DNA from: CBDBGD01 sp965205235
Lineage (GTDB): Bacteria > Chloroflexota > Dehalococcoidia > Lucifugimonadales > UBA1127
DNA length: 64,000 bases
Assembly (NCBI GenBank): GCA_965205235.1
Contig: CBDBGD010000006.1
Coordinates: 124,001-188,000, forward strand
Reading direction: 5' to 3'
In this document: piece after piece, positions 8,501-16,747 of the stretch
How positions within the stretch are numbered: position 1 is the first letter of the stretch
How the letters are laid out: each line of letters starts with the position of its first letter
Notes under the pieces: model-generated
What the model was told of the DNA's origin: nothing
The model's input: only the letters and a program-made list of their open reading frames with translations
Databases searched by the model: none
Made by a program: the position numbers and the translations under genes

Positions 8501-10110
8501 ACACCCGAGAGGGAGTGCCCCTCATCTCGCCACCTCCACATCATGACATCTACTCCATCGAAGACCTGGCGCAGCTCATCTACGACCTCAAGGTTGTGAA
8601 TCCTCGGGCCAGGGTCTCCGTCAAGCTGGTGGCCGAAGCCGGTGTCGGGACCATCGCCGCGGGGGTCGCCAAGGGCTACGCGGACACGGTGCAGGTCTCC
8701 GGCCACGAGGGAGGCACCGGGGCCTCGCCGCTGAGCTCGGTCAAGAACGCCGGCTCGCCCTGGGAGCTCGGGGTGGCCGAGACCCAGCAGGTGCTCGTCG
8801 CCAACGACCTGCGCGGCCGGGTGACCCTCCGCACCGACGGCATGATGCGGAGCGGGCGCGACGTGGTCATGGCCGCACTGCTGGGCGCCGAGGAGTACGG
8901 CTTCGGCACCGCATCCCTCATCGCCGTGGGCTGCACCATGGCCCGGCAATGCCACCTCAACACGTGCCCCACGGGAATTGCCACCCAGGACGCCCGGCTG
9001 CGGGAAAAGTACAAGGGCACCGCGGAGAACCTCATCAACTACTTCTTCCACGTGGCGGAGGAGGTGCGAGAGATCCTTGCTTCCCTGGGCGCACGCAACC
9101 TGGAAGAGCTCATCGGGAGAGTGGATCTCCTCCGGCAGGTCGAAGCCCCGGACCATCCCAAGGCCAACACGCTGGACCTGGGCCGCCTGCTGGCACCCGC
9201 CGACCCCTCCGGCAGCCTGCCTCGGCACCGACTCCAGAGCCGGAATGACCGCCCCGAGCCCATCCACGACGACGCGCTCCTCCCCCAGATCCAGGACGCT
9301 CTGGAGGGGAAGGCTTCGGTCAGCCTGGAGCTGCCGATTCGCAACACGGACCGCACGGTGGGCGGGCGCGTGGCCGGGGAGGTGGCCTACCGCTACGGCG
9401 ACCCGGGGCTGCCTCACGACATCACCATCGAGCTCATCTTCCGCGGCTCGGCAGGCCAGTCCTTTGGCGCGTGGTGCACCCACGGCATGCGCCTGGTCCT
9501 GGTGGGAGAGGCCAACGACTACGTGGGCAAGGGCATGTACGGCGGCGAGATCATTCTGCACCCACCGGATGACACCGGGCTGGAATCTCACGAGAACGTC
9601 ATCATGGGCAACACCGTCCTCTACGGGGCCATCGGCGGGGCACTCTTCGCCGCGGGACGGGCGGGCGAGCGCTTCGCCGTGCGCAACTCGGGAGCCTGGG
9701 CGGTGGTGGAAGGCACCGGCGACCACTGCTGCGAGTACATGACAGGCGGCGGCGTGGTGGTGCTGGGCAAGACCGGGCGAAACCTGGGAGCGGGGATGTC
9801 CGGCGGCGTGGCCTACGTCCTGGACAACACCCTGCCCGCCACCTACAACCCGGAAATGGTCCAGCTGGAGCGGGTGGACGACCCGCACGACGCCGACCTG
9901 CTCCACAGCTTGGCAGAGCGTCACTACGTGGAGACGGGCAGCGCTCGCGCCAAAGAGGTCCTGGACAACTGGGACGACTTCTTGCCCCTCTTCTGGAAGG
10001 TCACGCCCAAGCCCACGGTCGCACCGCCCCAGCCTCGGGAGGTGCAGCGCCAGCAGCGGGACCGCATGCTGGCCGCCACGCGCGCCCGGGTCGGCGCCGG
10101 CGACGGCTAG
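5545..10110 (+). CDS. gltB: Glutamate synthase large subunit
   Basis: A 1521-residue, full-length GltB that transfers the amide of glutamine to 2-oxoglutarate. The class II amidotransferase nucleophile is C23 after a 22-residue propeptide (ERAACGVGF). The central and FMN-binding synthase domains follow. The 3Fe-4S ligands are C1130, C1136 and C1141 in GCTMARQCHLNTC. The C-terminal beta-helix domain ends with glycine-rich GGGVVVLGKTG and GAGMSGGVAYV. No gltD small-subunit gene is next to it, so the electron-donor partner is either elsewhere or replaced (for example by ferredoxin). The ribosome site before the ATG is weak. Confidence 0.97.
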   Translation: MTRRPDREAARGLLWQGMERAACGVGFVADVAGARTHRIVQMAVTAAVNLTHRGAVSADGKSGDGAGVLTQVPVKLMNRELAQHGRDHRFEPGDLAVGMLFLPHEAAAAERSRRIVDEALAAHALEALLWRPVPVDASALGDKALRTMPTIEQVLVGRPPAMDRGEFARSLYLARKAAEAEHVKAGVQDFYAVSFSEATLVYKGLLVATQLARFYPDLKDEDYESALGLFHQRYSTNTFPTWALAHPFRFLAHNGEINTLQGNVNWVRAREPEMTSQVWGDKVKELRPIIQPEGSDSAQLDNVLEALVHSGRGVLHAMSMLIPEAWENMPNLDAKWRAFYQFNACVTEPWDGPAALAFSDGVLAAAALDRNGLRPARYQITDDGIVTMASEVGVLDAEGARIVEKGRLGPGQTLAVDTANHRILKNAEIKDALATQRPYDEWVQRHLFSLSDYVPTREGVALSIEPADQQLQKAFGYTAEELHLMLLPMVSEAIEPVGSMGDDTPLSVLATKPRLLYAYFKQKFAQVTNPPIDPLREQIVMALHTYLGQRGSLLEETPEHARLLFLPSPVLLDHELDALRNIPQQEFRSATISCLFPADGGPGALKPALDRVCDQVVEAVEGGARIIVLSDRGSDEHFAPIPMLLATGAVHHHLIRRGIRMQCSLVVETGEAREMHHIACLVGYGAHAVNPYLAFSTVRRMVEDGHYRELQEATLGTAQSNYRKTLEKQLLKIMSKMGISAIASYRGAQIFEAIGIGPEVIDSCFAGTVSQIGGIGFTEIAQEALARHALAYGDGVARLEDYGYYRFRKAGEPRAFSPLMTKPFHRGVANGGSQEDYREFVRQTTGVGPLALRDLLQFSPLGPAVPIGEVEPAQDIVMRFSTGSMSLGALSPEAHETLAIATNRIGAKANTGEGGEPPERYSQRNGHDNNANSYAKQVASGRFGVTPAYLANAKELEIKMAQGSKPGEGGQLPGHKVVAHIARLRHTREGVPLISPPPHHDIYSIEDLAQLIYDLKVVNPRARVSVKLVAEAGVGTIAAGVAKGYADTVQVSGHEGGTGASPLSSVKNAGSPWELGVAETQQVLVANDLRGRVTLRTDGMMRSGRDVVMAALLGAEEYGFGTASLIAVGCTMARQCHLNTCPTGIATQDARLREKYKGTAENLINYFFHVAEEVREILASLGARNLEELIGRVDLLRQVEAPDHPKANTLDLGRLLAPADPSGSLPRHRLQSRNDRPEPIHDDALLPQIQDALEGKASVSLELPIRNTDRTVGGRVAGEVAYRYGDPGLPHDITIELIFRGSAGQSFGAWCTHGMRLVLVGEANDYVGKGMYGGEIILHPPDDTGLESHENVIMGNTVLYGAIGGALFAAGRAGERFAVRNSGAWAVVEGTGDHCCEYMTGGGVVVLGKTGRNLGAGMSGGVAYVLDNTLPATYNPEMVQLERVDDPHDADLLHSLAERHYVETGSARAKEVLDNWDDFLPLFWKVTPKPTVAPPQPREVQRQQRDRMLAATRARVGAGDG

Positions 10111-10146
10111 TCGAGAGCGGTTAGAGCGGCGCGACGGGGCGTAGCG

Positions 10147-10554
10147 CTACCGGGGGACGGCCCCGATCTGCTGCATGATTCCCCACGTGTCCATTATGGT
10201 CCAGTGCTCCGCGACCTTCCCCCCGGCGACGAGAAACACGTTTATGCCCGTGATCCTGACCTCTTTGCCGGTGGGGGCCACTCCCATGAACGGCCCGCGA
10301 TGCGTTCCCCGCAGCACGTAGTGGGCCATCACCCGGTTCCCCTCTGCGAGGAACTGCTCGTCCACGGGATGGACGTCCGGGAAGGCGGCGCGGAGCGACT
10401 CCGCGGCCTGTCTCACTCCCTCCGGCCCGTTGGGGGTCCCTGCAGGGAAATCGTGGAAGACGCAGTTGTCGTCAATAATCTCGTCGGCAGCGTCGGCATG
10501 GCCTTCGAAGATGGCCGTCCATCGCTGCGCAAGCCCAATGGTCCCCTCCACCAT
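10147..10554 (-). CDS. SnoaL-like ester cyclase/NTF2-fold protein
   Basis: A 135-residue single-domain protein of the SnoaL-like alpha+beta barrel fold. Seen: the FHDFPAGTPNGPEGV segment, HYVLRGTHRGPFMGVAPTGKEV, and EHWTIMDTWGIMQQIG, a typical SnoaL/ester-cyclase C-terminus. The substrate cannot be assigned; many family members are uncharacterised. It follows an M24-family gene on the same strand with a 71-base gap and has a GGAGG ribosome site. Confidence 0.8.
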   Translation of the reverse strand: MVEGTIGLAQRWTAIFEGHADAADEIIDDNCVFHDFPAGTPNGPEGVRQAAESLRAAFPDVHPVDEQFLAEGNRVMAHYVLRGTHRGPFMGVAPTGKEVRITGINVFLVAGGKVAEHWTIMDTWGIMQQIGAVPR

Positions 10555-10625
10555 AGGTCGCCTCCGTTGAAGTTCATCGAGTCACCGCACGATAGCATCG
10601 GGCAGGCCCATCGTCAACGCCGCGG

Positions 10626-11780
10626 CTACCGGACGAACAGCTCCCGTGAGAAGCTGGTCAGGGTCTCGGCGCCCTGCTCGGTCACCACCACGGTCTCGCT
10701 GACGCCCATGCAAAACTGTCGATGCTCGCGCAGGGCGGGCGGGATGTGGAAGACCATGCCCGGCCGCAGCGGCCGGTCGTCGTTGTGCTTGATGTCCATG
10801 ATGTGGCCCTCGCCCCACGTGGGCGGGAAGCCGCCGCCCACGCTGTAGCCGATGCGCTTGCGGAAGTGGGGGCCGTAGCCCGCACGGTCGATGATGCCCT
10901 GGGCCACGCCCTGCACCTCCGCGGAGGTCACGCCGGGGCGGATGGCGGCGATGGTGCACTCCAGCGTCTCGATGCAGGTCGCGTGCATCCGCTCGACATC
11001 GCGCGACGGCGGGCCCACGACGACGGTCCGCATCAGCGGCGCGGAGTAGCGCTCCCACGCAGCGCCGATTTCGATGAGCACGGTGTTGCCTCGACGCAGG
11101 TGGCCGCGCTGGAAGGTGGTGTGGGCGATGCCTGATTTTACGCCTGCGGTGACGATGGGCTGGCTGCTGTAGAACTCGCTCCCGGCCTCCACCATCGCCG
11201 CGTACGACACCGCCGCCACGTGGTTCTCCGTCCGCCCCTCCGCCACGGCGTCGATGGCCGCGCGCATGCCGGCCTCGGAGCATCGCGCGGCGGTGCGGAT
11301 GTAGCCGATCTCCAGCGGCGACTTGATCACCCGGACCGCGTCCATGATCCCGGAGCCATCGGCCAGCTCCTGCCCCACGACGTCCTGAATCTGGAGGTAG
11401 GACCGGACAGTCGTGGTCGGGCTATTGCGCTCGGCGGCCAGGCGGCCGGAGCCGAGACCCGCCTCATGTAGGGCCCGCCGCACGACGTCGGCGGGCTGCT
11501 CATGGTCTTCGTACGCGAGGAGGCCACCCAGGCCAGCGGTCGTCATCTCCGCCACGGCCCGCTCCAGCGCCCGCACCACCAGCACCGGGGCCGCATCCGC
11601 CGAGACGATGAGGCAGGCGTAGTTGGAGAAGCCGGCGGTGTTGAATCCTGTGAGATAGAAGAGGTTGGCGGGCGAGAACAGCAGCAGAGCGTCCACGCCC
11701 TGCGCTGCCATCCCTCTTCGCACCGCCGCAAGTCGGCGGTCGTACTCCTCGTTCGGGAACGGACGTGTGGGGTATGTCAT
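10626..11780 (-). CDS. M24-family creatinase/ectoine-hydrolase-like protein
   Basis: A 384-residue pita-bread-fold protein with a creatinase N-terminal domain (about 10-150) and an M24 catalytic domain (about 160-384). The usual metal ligands of aminopeptidases are altered: the first Asp is Glu (LIEIGAAWERYSA) and the second is replaced in YSAPLMRT. The motifs RIGYSVGGGFPP and WGEGHIMD resemble DoeA/EutD ectoine hydrolase and creatinase, which do not need metal. A C-N hydrolase of a small molecule is therefore likelier than a proline aminopeptidase. The ATG follows AAAGGAG. Confidence 0.85.
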   Translation of the reverse strand: MTYPTRPFPNEEYDRRLAAVRRGMAAQGVDALLLFSPANLFYLTGFNTAGFSNYACLIVSADAAPVLVVRALERAVAEMTTAGLGGLLAYEDHEQPADVVRRALHEAGLGSGRLAAERNSPTTTVRSYLQIQDVVGQELADGSGIMDAVRVIKSPLEIGYIRTAARCSEAGMRAAIDAVAEGRTENHVAAVSYAAMVEAGSEFYSSQPIVTAGVKSGIAHTTFQRGHLRRGNTVLIEIGAAWERYSAPLMRTVVVGPPSRDVERMHATCIETLECTIAAIRPGVTSAEVQGVAQGIIDRAGYGPHFRKRIGYSVGGGFPPTWGEGHIMDIKHNDDRPLRPGMVFHIPPALREHRQFCMGVSETVVVTEQGAETLTSFSRELFVR

Positions 11781-11932
11781 GTCGGCTCACTCCTTTGCCG
11801 GACGAGGAGACCGCAGAGGTCGCCCTCACCCGCAACCTACTCGCAGCGAGATGGGGATGCCTGGACCGAGTCTAACGGCGCGCGACAGGCCCAGCAACCG
11901 CGCTGCCTCAGGAGTCCATCGTCCGCGGCTGC

Positions 11933-11938
11933 TATAAT
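11933..11938 (+). promoter_or_regulatory. Candidate -10 box for glpX
   Basis: A perfect TATAAT lies 31 bases before the glpX ATG, with a GAGAGGA ribosome site in between. No good -35 box is seen 17 bases upstream, so an activator or an extended promoter is possible. Confidence 0.4.
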
Positions 11939-11968
11939 CGTGGCATCCCCTGCGGAGAGGATGGCGCC

Positions 11969-12964
11969 ATGGCTACATCACGAGTCCGTCAGCCCATCGA
12001 GCGCAACATGGCCATGGAGCTGGTGCGAGTCACGGAGGCCGCGGCGCTGTCCGCCGCCCGCCACATGGGCATGGGCAACAAGGAGTTGGTGGACCAGGCG
12101 GCGGTGGACGCCATGCGGTTCACCCTGGGCTCCATCCCCATGGACGGCACCGTCGTCATCGGCGAGGGCGAGAAGGACGAAGCGCCGATGCTCTACGTCG
12201 GCGAGCGCATCGGCGACGGCTCGCCCCCCAGCGTCGACATCGCCGTCGACCCCATCGACGGCACGACGCTGCTGTCGAAGGGCCTTCCCGGCGCCATCGC
12301 CGCCGTGGCCCTCTCCGCCAGCGGCACCATGCACGTGCCCGAAGAGGTCTTCTACGTGAACAAGATCGCCGTGGGGGCGGACGCCAGGCACGCCATCGAC
12401 ATCAACGCATCGGTGGAGGCGAACCTGGCGAACATCGCCGGCGCAATGGGCCGCAGGGTCTCGGAGATCACGGTGGTGGTGCTAGACCGCCCCCGCCACG
12501 ACAAGCTGCTGGCGGAGATCCGGGCCGTGGGCGCGCGGGTCAAGCTCATCACCGACGGCGACATCGCCGCAGGCATCCACGCGGCCATGCCGGAGAGCGG
12601 AGTGGACGTGCTCATGGGCATCGGCGGCACCACGGAGGGCGTGCTCACCGCGGCGGCAATCCGCTGCATCGGCGGGGCCATCCAGTGCAAGCCCTGGCCC
12701 CGGGACGATGCGGAGCGGGAGGCGGCGGTCTCAGCGGGCCTGGACCTGGACCGCGTCTACACGACGGAGGAGCTCGTAAGCGGCGAGGACGTCTTCTTCG
12801 CCGCGACGGGCGCCAGCTCCGGCGACCTGCTCAAGGGCGTCCGCATCTTCGCCAACGGCGCCGAGACCCACTCGCTCGCCATGCGCGCCCGCTCCGGCAC
12901 CATCCGCTGGGTAGACTCCCTCCACGACTTCACGCGCCTGGACAAGGTCCGGTTTGAGGAGTAG
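11969..12964 (+). CDS. glpX: Class II fructose-1,6-bisphosphatase
   Basis: A 331-residue GlpX-type phosphatase of gluconeogenesis. Seen: GEGEKDEAPM at 65-74, the metal-binding DPIDGTT at 94-100, and GIGGTTEGVLTAAA. Length matches the family. A class I aldolase lies about 3 kb downstream on the other strand, so two gluconeogenic steps are close together. The gene ends 7 bases from the convergent methyltransferase gene, the edge of a lower-GC island. Confidence 0.94.
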   Translation: MATSRVRQPIERNMAMELVRVTEAAALSAARHMGMGNKELVDQAAVDAMRFTLGSIPMDGTVVIGEGEKDEAPMLYVGERIGDGSPPSVDIAVDPIDGTTLLSKGLPGAIAAVALSASGTMHVPEEVFYVNKIAVGADARHAIDINASVEANLANIAGAMGRRVSEITVVVLDRPRHDKLLAEIRAVGARVKLITDGDIAAGIHAAMPESGVDVLMGIGGTTEGVLTAAAIRCIGGAIQCKPWPRDDAEREAAVSAGLDLDRVYTTEELVSGEDVFFAATGASSGDLLKGVRIFANGAETHSLAMRARSGTIRWVDSLHDFTRLDKVRFEE

Positions 12965-12971
12965 CGCGGGA

Positions 12972-14003
12972 TCACTCGTCTCGCACCACGTACCACTCGG
13001 ACTCCTCGGCAACTCTAGTAGTTTCTTCGGCTTGTAAACCAGGGAACGCCAGTTGCCTGCTGCTCGTCGCTCTCCTCACGCGCGGTTTCTCCAGAATGAA
13101 GGCGTGCGGGTCTATCGGTTCCGCACTAAGGCGCATTCTCGCGATATCACAGAATTGGGGGTTCAGATCAATGCCAATGAAGTTGCGCCCAGTCGCTTTC
13201 GAGGCGATACAGGTTGCCCCTGTGCCGTTAAACATGTCCAACACAATGTCGCCTTGGAAGCCGGTATCGTGGCACTGACCGAACGTGTACATCTTTACTA
13301 AACGCAGGGGAAGCACAACAGGGAAGGGTGCCGGATGGCCTCCCGCCCTTGCGACGTCTTCAGGATACATAGGCCAGACCTGCATGGTCAGATTCAGCCA
13401 TTCAGCCTGTGTTAGTTTACTAGGCTCCTTGGACTTCTGGTCGATCTGAGGCGGGAGGCCATCCTTGACGAAGACGCTGATGAACTCAATGGTGTTATCT
13501 TCGTAGATGTTAGGCGGGTAGGGATAGCTACCGAACATCTTCACTGTCGTCTGCTTTTGCCATACGAAAAGGCTCAAGCGCTTCAGGTTGGGGATCGACG
13601 ACAGAATGGTGGCATCGATATCTCCTGATATGTTCTTCAAGTGACGGGTATGCTGGCCTCCGATGACTCTCTTGGGGATAGGCATCACCGGAGTAACGAT
13701 AGCGAGCTTGCCATTGGGGATGAGTACCCGCTCGGCTTCCTTCCATACCGCGAGCAACTGATCCAGGTAGTCCTCATAGCTGGTCTGACCAATCTCCTGA
13801 TCTATGCCCCCGTAGTTCACTATGTCCCAATAGGGCGGGCTCGTTACTGCCAGTGCAATGCATGCATCTGGGATGCCCTTCATGGTGGCCTGCGCATCAC
13901 CAGAGAGCACGCGCCCCACCATGTCGGCAGGCCAGACCGATCCGCTAGGTAGTCGTGGCAGTGAGTCCATGTTGCTTGAATCGAATAAATCGGTCCGCAT
14001 CAT
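12972..14003 (-). CDS. Type II DNA methyltransferase (N4-cytosine/N6-adenine, beta order)
   Basis: A 343-residue site-specific DNA methylase. The catalytic motif TSPPYW at 54-59 precedes the AdoMet motif DMFNGTGAT near residue 250, which is the beta-class order; SPPYW favours N4-cytosine. The start overlaps the 3' end of the upstream endonuclease gene by 59 bases in another frame; an internal ATG at 13970 would shorten it by 11 residues. Visibly lower GC than the flanking genes supports acquisition as a restriction-modification unit. The recognition sequence is unknown. Confidence 0.9.
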   Translation of the reverse strand: MMRTDLFDSSNMDSLPRLPSGSVWPADMVGRVLSGDAQATMKGIPDACIALAVTSPPYWDIVNYGGIDQEIGQTSYEDYLDQLLAVWKEAERVLIPNGKLAIVTPVMPIPKRVIGGQHTRHLKNISGDIDATILSSIPNLKRLSLFVWQKQTTVKMFGSYPYPPNIYEDNTIEFISVFVKDGLPPQIDQKSKEPSKLTQAEWLNLTMQVWPMYPEDVARAGGHPAPFPVVLPLRLVKMYTFGQCHDTGFQGDIVLDMFNGTGATCIASKATGRNFIGIDLNPQFCDIARMRLSAEPIDPHAFILEKPRVRRATSSRQLAFPGLQAEETTRVAEESEWYVVRDE

Positions 14004-15342
14004 CTTTCAGGAGTCCTACTCGAGAGTATCGGGCTGCTTCCGGGAATTGTGACGCCAAAATGACCCCGCGAACCGGCGCCCCGCCTAGGTTACGATGAAC
14101 CCAGCCAATATACCGCAGAATCTGGCCAAACACAGCATCGGTCGCCTCGGCTGCTTTAATCTCAACGATGACATAGTCACCATCAGCAGAGGAGCAGAGC
14201 AGGTCTATGCGTCCAATCGGCGTCGTATACTGTCTACCTCCTCGAATTAGCTTCAACCCCGGTTCAATCAAACTCAGTCGCGTAACATAGAATTCTTCTA
14301 TACCCTTCTCGATCTGCAGCCTCTCAATCTCCTCAGCCTGAGGAGCAGTTACCCGATTCCTATTCCCTTTAGCGATCCTCTTCGCTTCCCTTTCAGTAGA
14401 GGCCCTTTCGATTGCGTTCCTTAGATACGTGTACCAAGATGGCTGCTGATCAGGGTCGCCGTAATAGGCAAACCACTCATCGGGTGTCGCAAACTGGGTG
14501 ACCTTAAAGTCCAGTTGAGCAGAGTCGACAAGGGAATCCACGACCTTACGGTCAACGACAACCAGACTCGACCCCTTACTATCGGAAGAGGCGGCAACAT
14601 AGCTCGGATACGTTAGGAAGGCACGCTGATAGCTAGAATTCTGGGCAATGCGGTTGTAGCGCCTAGCCGACTTGCGACTCCTTCTTAAGGTAGCCAAGAC
14701 TACCTTTCGTTCATCAACAACAAGGTCCCGCCAGGAAAGAATGTAACGAACAATTCGGTCCAGGTCCTCATGACTTCTAGCAAGATTCACAAAGAGGTCA
14801 TACTCTTCAACAGTGATACGATAGGCTAGGCGATGCATCGCCTGCAGAAGGAAGATATGGGGCACCAAGCCACGGAACTGGCGAGCGTAAGAAGTCACTA
14901 AGCCTGGGTTGGGGTACTGGTACTTACTTACCTGTTCCTCAAGGACCAGGCGGGACTGGTCAGGATTCAAGAACCGAGTTCCTGCAAGCGTCAACAGCGA
15001 TTCTTGACCATCGCGTATCCAGACTAGCCCTAGGAGCTCCAGGAGTTTTTTCCATATGCGAATGAGCGCGGTTCTGTGCTGCAGACTACCATCCTGGACA
15101 TATGGCACTAAGACTCCTACCTGACGGCCACGGGCGAGAATCAAATCTTGGGTGGCCGGGCCCCATAGGTGCCCTGAGAACTCCTTGCCAATTATGTTTG
15201 TCAGCTCACGTACGGCCTCTAGATTGGAATCTGACAACGAGCGCGTCTTTGGCACGTACCAGTAGGATTCACTGCGTCGATATTCGCGGATGAAACTGCT
15301 GAACACATCCCGGAAAGGAAGTCCCTTGGGCAGCGTTACCAT
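13945..15342 (-). CDS. Probable restriction endonuclease with NucS/DUF91-like nuclease domain
   Basis: A 465-residue protein paired with the downstream methyltransferase. The C-terminal 90 residues carry a PD-(D/E)xK nuclease core: D380 in GRIDLL and E394-x-K396 in YVIVEIK, followed by GQILRYIGWV, as in NucS/DUF91 proteins. The N-terminal 280 residues are not recognised with confidence and may be helical DNA recognition. An AGGAG site precedes the ATG. Both genes share lower GC and overlap, so this looks like a compact type II R-M operon with the endonuclease gene first. Function is inferred from the partner and motif. Confidence 0.75.
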   Translation of the reverse strand: MVTLPKGLPFRDVFSSFIREYRRSESYWYVPKTRSLSDSNLEAVRELTNIIGKEFSGHLWGPATQDLILARGRQVGVLVPYVQDGSLQHRTALIRIWKKLLELLGLVWIRDGQESLLTLAGTRFLNPDQSRLVLEEQVSKYQYPNPGLVTSYARQFRGLVPHIFLLQAMHRLAYRITVEEYDLFVNLARSHEDLDRIVRYILSWRDLVVDERKVVLATLRRSRKSARRYNRIAQNSSYQRAFLTYPSYVAASSDSKGSSLVVVDRKVVDSLVDSAQLDFKVTQFATPDEWFAYYGDPDQQPSWYTYLRNAIERASTEREAKRIAKGNRNRVTAPQAEEIERLQIEKGIEEFYVTRLSLIEPGLKLIRGGRQYTTPIGRIDLLCSSADGDYVIVEIKAAEATDAVFGQILRYIGWVHRNLGGAPVRGVILASQFPEAARYSRVGLLKDDADRFIRFKQHGLTATTT

Positions 15343-15363
15343 GTGGCTCCTATTGCAGGGACG

Positions 15364-15681
15364 CTAGGCACGCTCATAGACGACCGTACCTTCCCGAAGC
15401 GCGGCATGCAGCACAGTCCCAACTACGTGTCCTCGGCTCGCAATGTCGTCCGGCGTGGCTACGACAATATCCTTGCTCGCCGGAAGGTCCCGCAACGCAC
15501 GCCTCATCTCAACTGCAGCCCGGCGCTTGTCAGGAACGTCGCTCATCACAACGAGTAGGTCCACATCGCTGGTATCGCTGGCGGCGCCTCTTGCGCGCGA
15601 ACCGAACAGCAGCACACGAGACGGCTGGAACTGCCCGACTATGCGCTCCACCATGGTCGAGACAATGGTCTCAGAGGTCAT
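15364..15681 (-). CDS. MNT-family nucleotidyltransferase domain protein
   Basis: A 105-residue minimal nucleotidyltransferase. Seen: LLFGSRARGAASDTSDVDLLV at about 24-44, which holds the GSRxRG and DxD metal-binding motif. Such proteins usually act with a HEPN partner as a toxin-antitoxin pair, the MNT AMPylating the HEPN. No HEPN gene adjoins it here. The ATG at 15681 follows GGGGGAG; the longer open frame upstream is antisense-like overlap with the aldolase. It lies at the edge of the R-M island and may have arrived with it. Confidence 0.85.
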   Translation of the reverse strand: MTSETIVSTMVERIVGQFQPSRVLLFGSRARGAASDTSDVDLLVVMSDVPDKRRAAVEMRRALRDLPASKDIVVATPDDIASRGHVVGTVLHAALREGTVVYERA

Positions 15682-15710
15682 GATACGGCGCTCCCCCGCT
15701 CCATATCCCC

Positions 15711-16727
15711 CTACGCCACCGACACGTACGCGCCCTGCCGCGCCGCGCTGGTCATCTGCGCTCGCCGGTAGAACGCCCCCTGGGCGTCGGCGACGTTCTC
15801 CGGCCTGCCGGACCACGCCTTGAGCGGCGCAGCCTGCAGCCCTCGGCCGTACGAGAAGCTCAGCTCCCACGGCGCTCGGGCCGCCGACGCCTGCCGGTTG
15901 ATGGCGTCCAGGTTCACCGTCGCCTCCTCGTCGCCCTGGCCGCCCGACAGAAAGACGATGCCGGGCACCGCGGCGGGCACGGTGCGCTTGAAGCACGCGA
16001 TGGTCTTCTCCGCCACCTCGTCGGGCCCCGCGCGGTTGGCCGCCGACGCGCCGGAGATCACCATGTTCGGCTTCAGCAGCATCCCCTCCAGGGCCACGCG
16101 CTGCTGGCCCAGGTGGTAGAAGACCTCCCGGAGCGTTGCCTCCGTGACCGCCAGGCAGCGGTCGATGTCGTGGTCGCCGTCCATGAGCACTTCCGGCTCG
16201 ACCATGGGCACCAGACCCGCCTCCTGGCTCAGGGCGGCGTAGCGTGCCAGGGCATGCGCGTTGACGGCGATGCAGTAGTCGCTGGGGATGTCGGCGCCGA
16301 TGGTGATGACGGCGCGCCACTTGGTGAAGCGCGCTCCCAGATCCGCGTACTCGGCGAGCCTGCCCGCCAGCCCGTCCAGGCCCTCGGTCACCGTCTCGCC
16401 GGGCGCGCCGGGCAGGGGCTTCGCCCCCGTGTCCACCTTGATGCCGGGAATGACGCCTTGGTCCTGCAGCACCCTGACCAGCGACGTGCCGTCGGCGGCG
16501 TTCTGCCGGATGGTCTCGTCGTAGAGGATGACACCGCTGATGTACTCGGCGGCGCCGGGGGTCCGAAACAGCAGTTCGCGATAGTCGCGACGCGTCGCCT
16601 CCGTCGACTCGGCGCCTATCGAGTCGAACCGTCGCTTGATCGTCGTCGTGCTCTCGTCGGCCGCGAGGATACCCTTCCCCGGCGCGACCAGGGCGTTGGC
16701 TGTGTCGGCTAGCTTCCGGATGTCCAT
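15711..16727 (-). CDS. Class I fructose-bisphosphate aldolase
   Basis: A 338-residue animal-type class I aldolase that cleaves or forms fructose-1,6-bisphosphate. Seen: GKGILAADES at 17-26, the Schiff-base lysine K219 in MLLKPNMVISG, VPMVEPEVL, and FLSGGQGDEEATVNL. The start at 16727 follows a perfect AGGAGG; the frame runs 25 codons further upstream without homology. Together with nearby glpX it suggests active gluconeogenesis. Confidence 0.95.
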   Translation of the reverse strand: MDIRKLADTANALVAPGKGILAADESTTTIKRRFDSIGAESTEATRRDYRELLFRTPGAAEYISGVILYDETIRQNAADGTSLVRVLQDQGVIPGIKVDTGAKPLPGAPGETVTEGLDGLAGRLAEYADLGARFTKWRAVITIGADIPSDYCIAVNAHALARYAALSQEAGLVPMVEPEVLMDGDHDIDRCLAVTEATLREVFYHLGQQRVALEGMLLKPNMVISGASAANRAGPDEVAEKTIACFKRTVPAAVPGIVFLSGGQGDEEATVNLDAINRQASAARAPWELSFSYGRGLQAAPLKAWSGRPENVADAQGAFYRRAQMTSAARQGAYVSVA

Positions 16728-16747
16728 GTGCGCCTCCTGTGTGCTGT

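Noticed and set aside
8236..9924. 562-residue minus-strand frame inside gltB
   Set aside because: It lies entirely opposite conserved gltB domains and has His/Val-rich shadow composition.
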